A DNA stretch of 64,000 bases from Citrifermentans bremense (GTDB lineage: Bacteria; Desulfobacterota; Desulfuromonadia; Geobacterales; Geobacteraceae), in assembly GCF_014218275.1 (NCBI RefSeq), contig NZ_AP023213.1:682001-746000 (forward strand), written 5' to 3'. This document shows, piece by piece, positions 63,039 to 64,000 of this stretch. Position 1 is the first letter of the stretch, and every line of letters starts with the position of its first letter. The translations under genes and the position numbers were made by a program. The notes beneath the pieces were generated by a model. That model made no database searches. It was not told the DNA's origin and worked only from the letters and a program-made list of their open reading frames with translations.

Positions 63039-64000
63039 CTAGTCTACGATTTCCCCTATCAGGTCGTAATCAGAGGAATCTGTGATCTTCAATCTTACTA
63101 TGTCACCGACATTGGCATTGCCTGCGGTGATATATACGAGACCGTCGACATCGGGTGCCTGTCTTGAAGATCTACCTTTGAGCAAGAGCTCGGTTTCTTC
63201 GCTGTAGCCCTCGACAAGTACATCCTCTTCGCTGTCCACGAGCGTCCTGTTGTGCTTGAAGGAAACCCGCGCCTGGGTCCGCATCAGCTTCTTGTGGCGC
63301 TCCCTCTTGACCCGCTCGGATACCTGGTCGGGCATATCGGCAGCGGGGGTCCCTTCCTCCTTGGAGTAGCAGAAGACCCCAAGGCGGTCGAAGCGGGTCT
63401 CTTCGACGAACTGCAGCAGCTTCTTGAAGTCCTCCGTGGTCTCGCCAGGGAAGCCGACGATGAGCGAGGTCCTGATGGCGATGTCCGGTATCTCCCGGCG
63501 CAGCTTGGCGATCAGGGTCCTGATGTGGTTCTCGCCGCTTCTGCGCTTCATGTTGGTGAGCACCGGGTCGCTTATGTGCTGGATGGGGAGGTCGAGGTAC
63601 TTGCAGACCTTGGGCTCGTCCTTGATCAGCTGGATCAGCGAGTCGGTCACCCCGTCAGGATAGGCGTAGAGAAGCCTGATCCACTTGAGCTTCTCCATCT
63701 TGGCCAGCTCCTTGATCAGTAGCTCCAGCGTGGGCTTGTCCTCAAGGTCGCGTCCGTAGGCGGTGATGTCCTGGGCGATCAGGTTCAGCTCCTTCACCCC
63801 TCCCTCGACCAGCGCCCTGGCCTCGGCCAGGAGCGTCGCCAGAGGGCGCGAGCGGTGGGCGCCGCGCAAGGACGGGATGACGCAGTAGGAGCAGTTGTTG
63901 GAGCACCCTTCGGCTATCTTCAGGTAGGCCGTGTAGTGCGGCGAGGACTGCAGCCGCGGGACCTCGTCGTTGTAGACGAAGTTGGGGTCGCCGGTGTAGC
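63039..64000 (-). CDS. rimO: Ribosomal protein S12 methylthiotransferase RimO (5' end beyond window)
   Basis: Radical-SAM enzyme that methylthiolates Asp-89 of ribosomal protein S12. The visible part continues open to the window edge, with the CxxxCxxC radical SAM motif CSNNCSYC (about 63880), then [19 protein letters not shown] and a C-terminal TRAM domain. The true start is upstream of 64000; an internal ATG at 63869 is rejected. The motif set separates it from MiaB. Confidence 0.88.
   Translation of the reverse strand, partial: YTGDPNFVYNDEVPRLQSSPHYTAYLKIAEGCSNNCSYCVIPSLRGAHRSRPLATLLAEARALVEGGVKELNLIAQDITAYGRDLEDKPTLELLIKELAKMEKLKWIRLLYAYPDGVTDSLIQLIKDEPKVCKYLDLPIQHISDPVLTNMKRRSGENHIRTLIAKLRREIPDIAIRTSLIVGFPGETTEDFKKLLQFVEETRFDRLGVFCYSKEEGTPAADMPDQVSERVKRERHKKLMRTQARVSFKHNRTLVDSEEDVLVEGYSEETELLLKGRSSRQAPDVDGLVYITAGNANVGDIVRLKITDSSDYDLIGEIVD

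Noticed and set aside
63039-63869. RimO starting at an internal ATG (63869)
   Set aside because: The frame stays open to the window edge and the radical SAM cysteines lie upstream of that ATG.

Overview
This window looks like a chromosome segment of a Geobacter-type bacterium (Desulfuromonadia; Geobacter, Citrifermentans or Geomonas). The genus is inferred from content and style. The DNA is GC-rich. It carries a twelve-heme periplasmic cytochrome, a complete Gsp-type type II secretion operon, futalosine-pathway menaquinone genes and D-lactate oxidation genes. Many gaps hold short repeats of the 'CTCTGTG' kind. No rRNA, tRNA, insertion sequence, prophage or CRISPR array is visible.

Layout. 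1-9050, minus strand: a large divergent biotin carboxylase and its carboxyltransferase, preceded by a 22-codon leader ORF, a long 5' UTR and their own promoter; then a lactate operon larA-glcD-glcF closed by a terminator. 9051-11627: hppA (membrane H+-pyrophosphatase) with terminator, followed by about 300 bp of roughly 20.5-bp dyad repeats. 11627-22022: glgA, an M48 protease, a secreted OB-fold-like protein, clpB, an acidic orphan protein ending in a beta-clamp-like motif, ilvE, rpoH under a CIRCE operator, and plsY. 22185-29265: a rhodanese/MauE pair, UPF0158, lpxH, a cysteine-cluster protein, a penicillin-binding transpeptidase, a YihY protein with a fused winged helix, a YtxH/DUF948 pair and the dodecaheme cytochrome.

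29620-41006: gspC-D-E-F-G-H-I-J-K-L-M-N, mostly with overlapping or abutting genes. 41456-46076: mqnB, mqnD, a PAS-only membrane sensor and an RlpA-like protein. 46280-55802: a TPR protein with a lysine-rich tail, hsp20-lon-thiL, a convergent YjbQ gene, a small TPR protein, folK-(small YHS-like protein)-fructose-6-phosphate aldolase, and a DedA protein. 55921-64000: a CBS-containing manganese pyrophosphatase, a homocysteine methyltransferase/MTHFR fusion, a small siroheme Fe-S protein, ttcA, a polyferredoxin-like membrane protein, dksA and the 3' part of rimO.

Themes. Protein quality control is concentrated here (clpB, rpoH, hsp20, lon), and the CIRCE element suggests HrcA controls the heat-shock sigma factor. 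Two pyrophosphatases (membrane H+-pumping and soluble CBS-regulated) suggest attention to PPi energetics. The most unusual signals are the 15-copy dyad array after hppA, the acidic clamp-motif protein, the translationally coupled leader ORF before the carboxylase, three GTATACGC sites around the lactate and carboxylase genes, and two promoters placed so that lpxH and folK mRNAs would be leaderless. Start sites below were chosen from visible Shine-Dalgarno sequences; all functional calls rest on reading motifs, without database searches.
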